Assembly: GCA_038230395.1 (NCBI GenBank)
Contig: JBBRNI010000002.1
Location: forward strand, 62,001-126,000
Length of the DNA stretch: 64,000 bases
Direction: 5' to 3'
From: JBDSWU01 sp038230395
GTDB lineage: Bacteria; Patescibacteriota; Saccharimonadia; Saccharimonadales; UBA4665
Numbering within the stretch: the first letter of the stretch is position 1; each line of letters begins with the position of its first letter. Made by a program: the position numbers and the translations under genes. Below, one piece after another: positions 44,092-51,487 of the stretch. Below the pieces are notes generated by a model that worked only from the letters and a program-made list of their open reading frames with translations, was not told where the DNA came from and did not search any database.

Positions 44092-44271
44092 TTAATCTGT
44101 ATTGCCATTTGGTTTTTTGAAGTCCTGAACTAATCCGATTGCGTACTGAGCCATAACGTCAAAATCTTCTATCATTTTCTGAATCTCCTCATCTGTCATA
44201 GTTAGCGCTTCATCACCAAGTAATACCTTGGCTTGAGCTACACTTATTACAGAGTCGGTTCTGATTCTCAT
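44092..44271 (-). CDS. Small acidic protein next to the recombinase, unknown
   Basis: This 59-aa protein begins MRIRTDSVISVAQAKVLLGD and contains MTDEEIQKMIEDFDVMAQYA, with a helical acidic pattern. It ends 24 nt before the recombinase start on the same strand, so it may be a co-transcribed partner or directionality factor. GAGG-type signals precede the recombinase, but no clear start signal precedes this ORF. Confidence 0.55.
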   Translation of the reverse strand: MRIRTDSVISVAQAKVLLGDEALTMTDEEIQKMIEDFDVMAQYAIGLVQDFKKPNGNTD

Positions 44272-44349
44272 TGCCTAAACTTACAAGAACCATGGCCACG
44301 AAAAATCACGTAATCGCTATACCTAGAACTTTATCGGTATAATGAAAGT

Positions 44350-44724
44350 ATGCGAAAGCCACAGACACTGCAGATTCTAAAAGCGCTACTCCTGAGTAGC
44401 TTTGCTGTATTTGCCCTAGGCTTCAATCATGTTTCATTAAACCAACGCTCCATGAACGGTATGGAGGGTATGTCCGACCATAGCGGCATGTCATCAATTT
44501 CATGCCAGATGCTTTGTACGACCGCCACAAAATCTGATGAGTTAAAAAACCTTTTTAACCACGAAGAGAATGATAATGACCCATTGCCTGCTATTGGTCT
44601 TGCGTTATCGATTAGCCTTTCGGCCATAGCTTTAGCATTTATAGTTAAACGGTTACATTTGCTTAGTAGCTGGCGACCGCCTGACCGTATTCTTTTATGC
44701 GGACACTTCGCGGACGGTTTATAG
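44350..44724 (+). CDS. Met/His-rich membrane protein of a metal cassette
   Basis: This 124-aa protein has an N-terminal hydrophobic segment (LLLSSFAVFALGFNHVSL), a Met/His-rich loop (SMNGMEGMSDHSGMSSISC), two further Cys nearby, and a second hydrophobic segment (about 80-103). The Met-rich stretch resembles copper-binding loops. TATAAT ends 6 nt before the ATG, so it is leaderless and probably heads the cassette that continues with DUF305. Confidence 0.65.
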   Translation: MRKPQTLQILKALLLSSFAVFALGFNHVSLNQRSMNGMEGMSDHSGMSSISCQMLCTTATKSDELKNLFNHEENDNDPLPAIGLALSISLSAIALAFIVKRLHLLSSWRPPDRILLCGHFADGL

Positions 44725-44766
44725 CTCCTGCTGTTTCTTAAGCACACCTTTTTAACAGTTTAGGAG
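44725..44766 (+). promoter_or_regulatory. Hairpin covering the DUF305 ribosome binding site
   Basis: ctcct and ctgtt (44725-44735) can pair with aacag and aggag (44754-44766). The second set includes the ribosome binding site AGGAG of the gene at 44772, which could gate its translation. Confidence 0.4.
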
Positions 44767-44771
44767 TTTAT

Positions 44772-45443
44772 ATGAAAAAGATTTACATCGCCTTAGTAGG
44801 ACTTGTAGTCATTGCTGGAGGCGTAACGGCTTGGCAGCTAACAAGTAACAAAAAGACCAACACAGCTACGACCAAAAGCTCAAGCCAAACAAGTTCTATG
44901 TCTGCTATGCAGAAACAATACGAGGGCTATAGAGGCGCGACCTACGACAAGATGTTCTTAGCCGGTATGATAGCGCACCATACTGGAGCCGTAGACATGG
45001 CTAACCTCGCTTTGGCAAACGCTAAGCACCAAGAAATTAAAGACCTAGCTAATGGTATTGTTGCCGCACAAACATCTGAAATTAGTAGCATGACAAGCTG
45101 GCAAACCCAATGGGGATACCCGGCAACCAGTGGTGCTAACATGCAAGACCATAGCGCCATGATGATGGAAGATGAAATGGCTGGTATGACCAATGCGCTT
45201 AAGGGCAAAACTGGTGACGAATTTGATAAAGCTTTCTTAACGCAGATGACGGCACACCATCAAGAAGCAATCGATATGTCAAAGCCAGCAGCAGCTAACG
45301 CGTCGCACCAGGAAGTAAAAACCCTAGCGAGCAACATCATAACCGCTCAGACAGGTGAGATAAACAAGTTGAAAATGTGGCAAGCAGAATGGGGATACAG
45401 CCAAAGCAGCAACACGGACTCAATGTCCGGCATGGGAATGTAA
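44772..45443 (+). CDS. DUF305 family protein, duplicated domain
   Basis: This 223-aa protein has an N-terminal anchor (residues 4-22) and two ferritin-like DUF305 halves, each with a conserved His pair: FLAGMIAHHTGAVDM and FLTQMTAHHQEAIDM, and a repeated Trp motif (SWQTQWGYP, MWQAEWGY). The C-terminus is Met-rich (DSMSGMGM). DUF305 proteins often accompany copper resistance genes. A ribosome binding site lies 5-6 nt upstream, within a hairpin. Confidence 0.88.
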   Translation: MKKIYIALVGLVVIAGGVTAWQLTSNKKTNTATTKSSSQTSSMSAMQKQYEGYRGATYDKMFLAGMIAHHTGAVDMANLALANAKHQEIKDLANGIVAAQTSEISSMTSWQTQWGYPATSGANMQDHSAMMMEDEMAGMTNALKGKTGDEFDKAFLTQMTAHHQEAIDMSKPAAANASHQEVKTLASNIITAQTGEINKLKMWQAEWGYSQSSNTDSMSGMGM

Positions 45444-45459
45444 AAATATTCGGACAGTA

Positions 45460-45496
45460 CCTAAGCAAGGTGATTTTACGCACCACCTTGCTTAGG
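45460..45496. other. Strong hairpin between the DUF305 and SHOCT genes
   Basis: A 13-bp perfect stem, cctaagcaaggtg / caccttgcttagg, has an 11-nt loop and no T run. It may be a terminator-like pause, an mRNA-stability element or an operator for the TATACT-containing promoter just downstream. Confidence 0.6.
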
Positions 45497-45541
45497 GCAA
45501 CAGGTATATACTGCTGACAGTAACCTAGAGGAGATAACAAT

Positions 45542-45778
45542 ATGATGTATGACCGATATGATCACGGCAGTGGCGACGGGTTTGCTTGGGTATTTATGCT
45601 ACTTATGATGGCTCTGGTATTTTTGGGCGTCGTATTGGCAGTTCATTACCTGCACCGCTCGACCCGCAACCCCAACAACGAAGATACCGCACTGGAAATC
45701 CTAAAGAATCGATACGCAAAAGGTGAGATCGAGAAGAAAGAATTTGATGAAAAACGTAAAGACCTTAAAGGCTTATAG
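45542..45778 (+). CDS. SHOCT domain small membrane protein
   Basis: This 78-aa protein has one transmembrane helix (WVFMLLMMALVFLGVVLAVHYL) and a C-terminal SHOCT motif (ALEILKNRYAKGEIEKKEFDEKRKDL). Such proteins often sit in metal-transport operons. GAGGAG lies 9 nt before the start. The permease follows 3 nt after its stop. Confidence 0.88.
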   Translation: MMYDRYDHGSGDGFAWVFMLLMMALVFLGVVLAVHYLHRSTRNPNNEDTALEILKNRYAKGEIEKKEFDEKRKDLKGL

Positions 45779-45781
45779 GTC

Positions 45782-46948
45782 ATGATACTCGGTGCTTTAT
45801 GGCACGCACTTTCGATTGCCTTTGCAATGGGCTGGGAAGTGTTGTGGGCTCTAATTCTCGGCTTTCTGCTTTCTGGAGCTATACAAGCAGTTGTATCTAA
45901 GAAGCAGATGATCAAGCTGTTGCCCGATGATAGCCCAAAGTCGTTAGCAGTCGCGACTGGGCTAGGCGCAGCATCTTCATCATGTTCGTATGCAGCTGTT
46001 GCGCTTGCTCGTTCTATTTTTACCAAAGGGGCAAACTTCACTTCAGCGATCGCCTTTGAAATTGCTTCAACAAATCTAGTAATTGAACTCGGCATAATCA
46101 TGGCACTGTTGCTTGGTTGGCAGTTTACCCTTGCTGAATTTGTGGGTGGTCCGATCATGATTATCGTATTCGCTATCTTAGCTAGAATGTTCATTAGCCC
46201 TATGCTCGTAAAAGAGGCGCGTAAAACTGCAGAAAGAGGAGCACAGGGCAAGATGGAAGCCCATGCCCAAATGGATATGTCAGTATTGGGTAAAGGGTCA
46301 CTATTCAGCAGATTAAAATCTTCTAAGGGCAAAACCGCCACATCGCATTACTACGTTATGGATTGGCAAGCGGTCTATAAAGATATTTTAATTGGGCTAC
46401 TAATTGCCGGTGCGGCGGCTGCTTGGATTCCGGAGTCTTTCTGGAAAGTACTTTTCTTAACAGATCATCCTCTACTAGCGGCACTGTGGGGACCAATCAT
46501 CGGACCAGTGGTAGCAATCTTAAGCTTTGTCTGCTCTATTGGTAACGTACCATTAGCGGCAGTGCTGTGGAACGGCGGTATCAGTTTTGGTGGCGTAATT
46601 AGTTTTATATTTGCCGACCTTATCATATTGCCCATCATCAATATTTACCGTAAATATTACGGATGGCGTATGACAGTCAGATTAACTACTCTTCTATACT
46701 TAGCAATGGTGGTAGCTGGGTACGCTATTGAGGGCATATTCCAATTACTACAGTTGATTCCGGATGAGCGAAATGCCAAGGTGCTAGAAGCTTCCGTGAC
46801 ATGGAATTACACTACTGTATTAAACATTGTATTTTTGTTAATTACCGCCCTGCTACTTAATCGCTTCTTCAGGACAGGTGGCAAAGAAATGTTAAAAATG
46901 ATGAGTATGCCTGCCGATTCTCACAACGTAGAACATCACGGGCACTAA
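45782..46948 (+). CDS. Permease of the UPF0718/ArsP-like family
   Basis: This 388-aa polytopic protein has two repeat halves. Conserved sequences include GLGAASSSCSYAAVALARS (a Cys-containing transport motif) and ICSIGNVPLAAVLWNGGISF-like VCSIGNVPLAAVLW. The family includes methylarsenite and organoarsenical efflux proteins and metal-linked permeases. A His-containing tail (NVEHHGH) ends it. It is the last gene of the metal cassette; the substrate is unknown. Confidence 0.8.
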   Translation: MILGALWHALSIAFAMGWEVLWALILGFLLSGAIQAVVSKKQMIKLLPDDSPKSLAVATGLGAASSSCSYAAVALARSIFTKGANFTSAIAFEIASTNLVIELGIIMALLLGWQFTLAEFVGGPIMIIVFAILARMFISPMLVKEARKTAERGAQGKMEAHAQMDMSVLGKGSLFSRLKSSKGKTATSHYYVMDWQAVYKDILIGLLIAGAAAAWIPESFWKVLFLTDHPLLAALWGPIIGPVVAILSFVCSIGNVPLAAVLWNGGISFGGVISFIFADLIILPIINIYRKYYGWRMTVRLTTLLYLAMVVAGYAIEGIFQLLQLIPDERNAKVLEASVTWNYTTVLNIVFLLITALLLNRFFRTGGKEMLKMMSMPADSHNVEHHGH

Positions 46949-47644
46949 TTACGAAACGTAAGCTTGATTGAGACTAACGGTTGCGTTGCTAACAATCAGA
47001 AAATCCTTGATTGCTGTTTTTGCGGCAATGTCCTTACGTAAATCGTTCGCCGCTTTTTCGATTGCTTTGTCCTTTAATTCTTCTGGCTCGTAACCAAAGT
47101 GAGTATGGAAGAAATCCGCAATGTCACTATTCGCCCAATGCTTATGTGTGTCTGAGAAGAGTGTGCTCAAAAGTCTATGTCGTAGCGTTGTTTGGCCACA
47201 AGATAATACTTCGATACGATTTGAAAACAAAACACACTGACCAGTATCGTAGTCAAAGATAAGCTTATATTGAAGTCCGTACCGAACCTCAAGCTTGCTA
47301 ATCACGCCTTGCAGGGCTTGTAGCTCACGCTCCAGACGGTTTACCTCAGTATCAGACCAGTCGGCCAAATCGATACTTTTGAAGTCATATATCGCCTCAA
47401 CTGCGTCGTGGGAGTAAAGTCGATTGAACACGTCCAGCACATCTTCACTAAACACATACCTAAACGCAGCAGCACTCTTTTGCCAGAGCAATTCTTTTTC
47501 ATTTTCCTTGGCAATACGCCTATCGCGCACCATGAGCTTGTTTTCTTCTAACCAGCTAATTGCGGCATTGCGCTGATATACAAGCTCTCTATAGATTTCG
47601 GTGTACGTCGTTAGGTCTAAATATCTGTTATCACGTTCCTGCAT
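46949..47644 (-). CDS. Hypothetical protein of the integrated element
   Basis: This 231-aa soluble protein has an N-terminal helical region, a middle beta part (KLIFDYDTGQCVLFSNRIEV) and a C-terminal region that looks like a winged-helix regulator (TTLRHRLLSTLFSDTHKHWANSDI). No family is recognised. TAAACT ends 6 nt before the ATG, suggesting a leaderless transcript. Its stop abuts the permease stop. Confidence 0.65.
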   Translation of the reverse strand: MQERDNRYLDLTTYTEIYRELVYQRNAAISWLEENKLMVRDRRIAKENEKELLWQKSAAAFRYVFSEDVLDVFNRLYSHDAVEAIYDFKSIDLADWSDTEVNRLERELQALQGVISKLEVRYGLQYKLIFDYDTGQCVLFSNRIEVLSCGQTTLRHRLLSTLFSDTHKHWANSDIADFFHTHFGYEPEELKDKAIEKAANDLRKDIAAKTAIKDFLIVSNATVSLNQAYVS

Positions 47645-47936
47645 GCCCTAAGTTTACCAGCGATACACAAAATATTTTTTGTGCGGCAACCGAGACAGAG
47701 ATATAGAAAAGTAAAAGAGAAGGTGGGGGTCAATAAATACACCGGCTATTCGCGCGGGGCAAGTCGCACAGGTTCGTGTACGACATGCACTAGCTACTAA
47801 TAGTCATCGCACATTATTCGACAATGTACGACGCCTACCCCCCTGCTATATACAGGGGGGATTGAGCACTTAGGTACAGAGACAGAGCAAGTGTTATAGA
47901 CTTTTACCCCTGTTAGCTGTTAAAAGCTATAATTAG
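47645..47936. other. Intergenic control region with GC hairpin
   Basis: CCCCCCTG (47838-47845) and CAGGGGGG (47853-47860) form an 8-bp palindrome with an AT loop and no T run, about 80-100 nt before DUF4238. An 8-bp direct repeat tgtacgac occurs twice upstream. The -10 TATAAT lies at 47928-47933. Operator function is inferred. Confidence 0.5.
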
Positions 47937-47942
47937 ATGTAT

Positions 47943-48857
47943 ATGAATAGCAAAGCTCACCGACATCATTATGTGCCGCAGGCTTATATGCGATTGTTTA
48001 CTGGTAAGGATGGAAAACTTTACACTTTGAATAAGGAATTCGGAACAGTTCGAGAGACTTCAAGCAAGGGAGTGGCGTACAGTCGTGATTTCTATATTGT
48101 AGATACGATAGATGAAAAAGACAGTTCGGAAGTGGAGGAAGCATTTGCGCAGGTAGAAAGTCGGTGTATTCCAATCATTAAGCAGATTGTAGAGCGTAAA
48201 AGTATCTTCACTAATGCCGACTACGCCGACCTTGCTATATACATCGCCCTCCAATATGGAAGAACACCTACCGCGCGGGCAAAAATGGATGAGGCCAGTA
48301 GAATAATGGTGACTGCCGAGCTCAAAAATAAATTAAAACAAATATCGACTGACCCGAAAGAGTATGCAGAGCTGGTACATGATTTCGGCAAAGAACATCC
48401 TGATATCGTTTTGCCGCCCATAGAAAAGTTTGACAAGATGTCGAAAGCGGACATTGTTTTAGAAGATTTTGCTTGGGACAATGGCAGCTTTGTACAGTCT
48501 GTTTTTAGAATGGCTAATGAGATTGCAGCAGGACTACTACGTAGTCGTTGGTTCGTGTTAGAAGCACCTAGAGATTCGCAGTTTATAACAACTGATAATC
48601 CAGTGACTATGCGCATGACTAGACCATTACAGCCCTTTGAATTTCCAGCGATACTACTTTCGGGTACTGAAAAATACCTACCCTTAAGCAGTAAATTCTG
48701 TCTTGCGGTTGCCGACGGCAGATGGGGCGGAATAACCCCCACAAAAGTCACCAAGAACAATGTTCGTGCAATCAACCGTCTCAGCTACCTACAAGCAGGT
48801 AAATACGTGATTGCAGGAAATAAAGCGCTACTCCAGAGCATTTCTTCCCTACACTAG
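47943..48857 (+). CDS. DUF4238 family protein
   Basis: This 304-aa protein has the family N-terminus HRHHYVPQAYMRLF (the DUF4238 HHYVPxxYLRxF motif). A central helical part and a C-terminal FVLEAPRDSQFITTDNPV follow, as in the family. The function is unknown; members are frequent in accessory DNA. Starts at 47937 or 47943 are both possible; the second sits 9 nt after TATAAT. Confidence 0.85.
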   Translation: MNSKAHRHHYVPQAYMRLFTGKDGKLYTLNKEFGTVRETSSKGVAYSRDFYIVDTIDEKDSSEVEEAFAQVESRCIPIIKQIVERKSIFTNADYADLAIYIALQYGRTPTARAKMDEASRIMVTAELKNKLKQISTDPKEYAELVHDFGKEHPDIVLPPIEKFDKMSKADIVLEDFAWDNGSFVQSVFRMANEIAAGLLRSRWFVLEAPRDSQFITTDNPVTMRMTRPLQPFEFPAILLSGTEKYLPLSSKFCLAVADGRWGGITPTKVTKNNVRAINRLSYLQAGKYVIAGNKALLQSISSLH

Positions 48858-48880
48858 AGAGGTTTCTGTTATATTGATAC

Positions 48881-49007
48881 TTGTCTAGATCAGCACAGCT
48901 TGTAGAAGCCAATTTTTTGATTGGTTGTACCCAAAAAGGGCAACCTCTCGAAAGCGCAGGGTACAACCTGTGTTGGTCTAGACAATCTAGAGGGGTTGTC
49001 CTTTTTT
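48881..49007 (+). ncRNA. Candidate structured leader or attenuator RNA
   Basis: P1 is an 18-bp stem (48881-48898 with 48968-48985) with a few G-T pairs. Inside are ccaat/attgg (48909-48913 with 48920-48924) and ttgtaccc/gggtacaa (48925-48932 with 48959-48966). A competing stem, gggcaacctctc/gaggggttgtcc (48938-48949 with 48990-49001), ends directly in TTTTTT (49002-49007). The two folds exclude each other, as in an attenuator. It lies 43 nt before the next gene. Confidence 0.6.
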
Positions 49008-49049
49008 ATGTCTAGGCTTCCCCATTAATAAATTAATGGAGGAACAGTC

Positions 49050-49481
49050 ATGGCGGACGATAATACCCCTGCCCCTAAGCCAAAAGTTAATAACGTAAAA
49101 ATATATGCCTCAGCGCTCGGTATTCTACTGCTCGTTAATCTTGGCGTTGAGACTGGAATAACTTATCTAGAGAACGCCATGCACCAATGGTTATACCCCA
49201 TCTTTCCCTTTACCCGCCTTGGGCTTTTAATTATTACGATCCTTGCTGCCAACTATTACATTCGCCGTCGTGCAGGCAAACCTAAGCACAAATTGTGGTG
49301 GCGCATTGTTAAGCCCATACTCTTAGTCTTAGTTGCTTACGGTTTAACAATGGGGGCTTGGCTTAGCGTATCAAATGCCGACGCAGACCGCGCAGCAGCT
49401 AAGTTAGAGAACACTCGACGGTCGTTGCCCGCTCTGCCAGAGCCAACGGTACTTACTACGCCAAGTGGAAGTACTGAATGA
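49050..49481 (+). CDS. Small membrane protein downstream of the structured leader
   Basis: This 143-aa protein has a cytoplasmic Pro/Lys-rich N-terminus and three hydrophobic segments (about 17-38, 48-66, 88-108), with an Ala/Arg-rich polar tail. No family is recognised. GGAGG lies 7 nt before the ATG. It overlaps a 21-codon ORF by 4 nt (ATGA). Confidence 0.7.
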   Translation: MADDNTPAPKPKVNNVKIYASALGILLLVNLGVETGITYLENAMHQWLYPIFPFTRLGLLIITILAANYYIRRRAGKPKHKLWWRIVKPILLVLVAYGLTMGAWLSVSNADADRAAAKLENTRRSLPALPEPTVLTTPSGSTE

Positions 49482-49543
49482 AGCTAACAGACGAAAAAAT
49501 GCAGGCACTGGTGGGATACTTTAAGGCTATCCATCGAGATTAA
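49478..49543 (+). CDS. 21-aa coupled mini-ORF
   Basis: ATGA overlap with the preceding stop suggests translational coupling. The peptide MKLTDEKMQALVGYFKAIHR plus Asp is amphipathic. It is too short for homology inference, so it is recorded as a candidate only. Confidence 0.4.
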   Translation: MKLTDEKMQALVGYFKAIHRD

Positions 49544-49556
49544 TAAGAATTGTAAA

Positions 49557-50573
49557 TCATAATTTAGCTTCAGACTCATCTTCAAACAAATCTAGATATT
49601 CGTAAATATATTTGTAGGGCTTAAGCTTGTCATCTTTATCTCGATAATGCATCTTGCCACCTTGTTCTATGACACCGCCCTTAACAAGTTTCCCGTCCTC
49701 CGTTTTGCGAACATACTCGCCGGTAGCGAATCCACACATCTGCTCAGTAACATATATTGGTAAAATCTCTCCTCCTACACTCGGCCAGCTCTTTTCTCGA
49801 AGCATACGATGAACATAGGTGTTAATAAGACCGTAGTCAGTATAAAGCTCGCTTTCCCAGTCATCGGATTTGTTTCGATACTCTAGATTCCCTACTAATA
49901 AAGATGGTAGCTTGGCTCGCTCAACCTCATAGTTTGGATTAAAAGCGATTCCGTCTAAGCATTCCGCATATTCGAATTTTATTTGGGGTCTATTATTTTC
50001 TTCATCGTAGCCAACCGTCACAGCGATTACGACAGGTCGAGGTAGATCAACGTCAAAGTATGCATTAGCACCAACAGGTTCGCCGTTTTCTGTCGCAGCT
50101 TGCAACATAGGCATAAACGCATTCATTACAGTCATATCAACGGTTTGGTCAACCATTACCCCCTCTCCAGCAGCTTGCACTGGCGAACCCATCGCCTCAC
50201 CTAAGTGCATGGCTTCGATTCTCAGTTTTTTTGTTGGGTCAAAGCCAGCAAATATAAAACATGCAGATCTATCTAGAGCCGGGTATGCCTCAAAGTAATC
50301 CAAGGCATAAGCGTAAAGATAATCTTTCAGATAGTTTTCAAATTGCCCGAAATGCCACTCCCAGCCTTTTTTGTTAATCCTTACATCTGGAATAATCTTA
50401 CGCAGCATCCATGATGCAAGATGTGCATTGCCGGCGACTACAGTAGCAAGTCGAGGATTTATATCAACCCACTTGGCAAAATCGTCTTCTGTAGAGCCGT
50501 CTGCGGCCGTAACTCTAGTATCGGAAACTAGATAAATTCTACGAGGTAAAGCAATTCCAAAAATAAGAGACAT
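49557..50573 (-). CDS. Proteasome-like Ntn-hydrolase family protein
   Basis: This 338-aa protein begins MSLIFGIALPRRIYLVSDTR. If Met is removed, Ser1 takes the nucleophile position. Asp17 (VSDTR) and Lys33 (DDFAKWVD) then fall at the exact positions of the proteasome beta-subunit triad Thr1-Asp17-Lys33. LATVVAGNAHLA matches the AG-containing strand after Lys33. The last 170 residues are extra compared with a beta subunit (about 200 aa). TATACT ends 6 nt before the ATG. Homology is inferred from motifs; substrate and assembly are unknown. Confidence 0.7.
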   Translation of the reverse strand: MSLIFGIALPRRIYLVSDTRVTAADGSTEDDFAKWVDINPRLATVVAGNAHLASWMLRKIIPDVRINKKGWEWHFGQFENYLKDYLYAYALDYFEAYPALDRSACFIFAGFDPTKKLRIEAMHLGEAMGSPVQAAGEGVMVDQTVDMTVMNAFMPMLQAATENGEPVGANAYFDVDLPRPVVIAVTVGYDEENNRPQIKFEYAECLDGIAFNPNYEVERAKLPSLLVGNLEYRNKSDDWESELYTDYGLINTYVHRMLREKSWPSVGGEILPIYVTEQMCGFATGEYVRKTEDGKLVKGGVIEQGGKMHYRDKDDKLKPYKYIYEYLDLFEDESEAKL

Positions 50574-50610
50574 ACCCTAAGTATATATTCAAAACTGTTA
50601 GTATATTGAT

Positions 50611-51069
50611 ATGACCGACAGCGACTTTGAAAATCACAAGATCTTATTAGATGACGCACGTAACGCTTATTACACACGGCTGGGCGACTTTAATAATCTT
50701 ATGGCTAAAAGCGGTGTAATCGTAGCAGCTATAGGTGCATTTATTGCTCTATCCCTAGATTGGTTTAAAGATTTGTCGCATTTGGGAGTAGTTAAAGTAG
50801 CAGTAGGAATACTTCTTACGGCCGCGATTTATCTTGCTTTTCGTGCGATGTTTGTAAAAGAGATGTACTTATTTAGTATTAAAACGGCACGAGAAAACTT
50901 GAAAAATAATCCCACTATGCAAACAAGTTTCTGGGTAAATGCACTGCTTGAAGAGTATCAACGACTCTTCAAAGAAGCTAATTATGCATACGAAAACTGC
51001 AGCAGCAAACTAATGCAATCCACAATACTATTTGTAGCTAGTTTAATAATCGTTTTAATTGTAAGGTGA
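50611..51069 (+). CDS. Three-TM membrane protein next to the Ntn hydrolase
   Basis: This 152-aa protein has an N-terminal polar helix, a hydrophobic hairpin (about residues 35-50 and 60-80), a long soluble helical stretch and a third hydrophobic segment at the C-terminus (STILFVASLIIVLIV). The layout resembles SLATT-like or phage-defence membrane effectors, but no signature proves it. It is divergent from the Ntn hydrolase, with 37 bp between starts. TAGTAT ends 6 nt before its ATG. Confidence 0.7.
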   Translation: MTDSDFENHKILLDDARNAYYTRLGDFNNLMAKSGVIVAAIGAFIALSLDWFKDLSHLGVVKVAVGILLTAAIYLAFRAMFVKEMYLFSIKTARENLKNNPTMQTSFWVNALLEEYQRLFKEANYAYENCSSKLMQSTILFVASLIIVLIVR

Positions 51070-51081
51070 TAAACTTAAGCT

Positions 51082-51207
51082 ATGGCACAAGGTAAACAAC
51101 CACCAAAATCACAAGCACCGACACCCAAGCTTAAGCCGATGGCTGAGGTACACCAGATGTCTCTGCAACCACCTAAAAGACCTCAACCCCCAAAAACTTC
51201 TAAATAG
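51082..51207 (+). CDS. 41-aa Pro/Lys-rich small protein
   Basis: The peptide starts MAQGKQPPKSQAPTPKLKPM and has no hydrophobic segment. TAAACT ends 6 nt before the ATG, matching the leaderless pattern of this genome, which makes it a plausible real gene. It follows the membrane-protein gene by 12 nt. Confidence 0.5.
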   Translation: MAQGKQPPKSQAPTPKLKPMAEVHQMSLQPPKRPQPPKTSK

Positions 51208-51416
51208 AGGTTCAATTACGCCCGCTTAAGTTAGCCCCCGATAATGCTTATCGTACATAGTGACGATTTGAGACATGCTAATCAGTTCGGTCTTTATAAT
51301 GTTCCAAGTAGACCTATCGATGGCTACCAAATATGCCTTTAAAGAACATACATCTTGGTTCCTACTAGTGGGTTCGAACTTTATTCACGATACCGTTGAT
51401 TCAGAGTTATCAAACA

Positions 51417-51445
51417 AATAGAGACGGATTAATTCCGTCTCTATT
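51417..51445. terminator. 12-bp hairpin at the inferred right end of the element
   Basis: aatagagacgga and tccgtctctatt pair perfectly around ttaat. There is no clear T run, so it may be a bidirectional transcription end or a boundary mark. Nothing else is seen in 51208-51487. Confidence 0.55.
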
Positions 51446-51487
51446 CATGCTTGCCTATATCTGACGAAAGCTAATCGTTGGTACGAA

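Larger units (their letters stand above)
42484..51460. mobile_element. Putative integrated element at tRNA-Met
   Basis: The left end is the tRNA-Met gene, whose 3' half encodes the C-terminus of a large serine recombinase. Inside are a metal-related cassette, DUF4238, a structured RNA, an Ntn hydrolase with a membrane partner and several tiny genes. The right end is only inferred, from the change back to surface and redox genes after the hairpin at 51417-51445; no convincing direct repeat was found. Confidence 0.55.

Noticed and set aside
51323..51329. gctacca as right attachment site of the tRNA-Met element
   Set aside because: A 7-bp match to the tRNA end is expected by chance at this scale, and the flanks differ.
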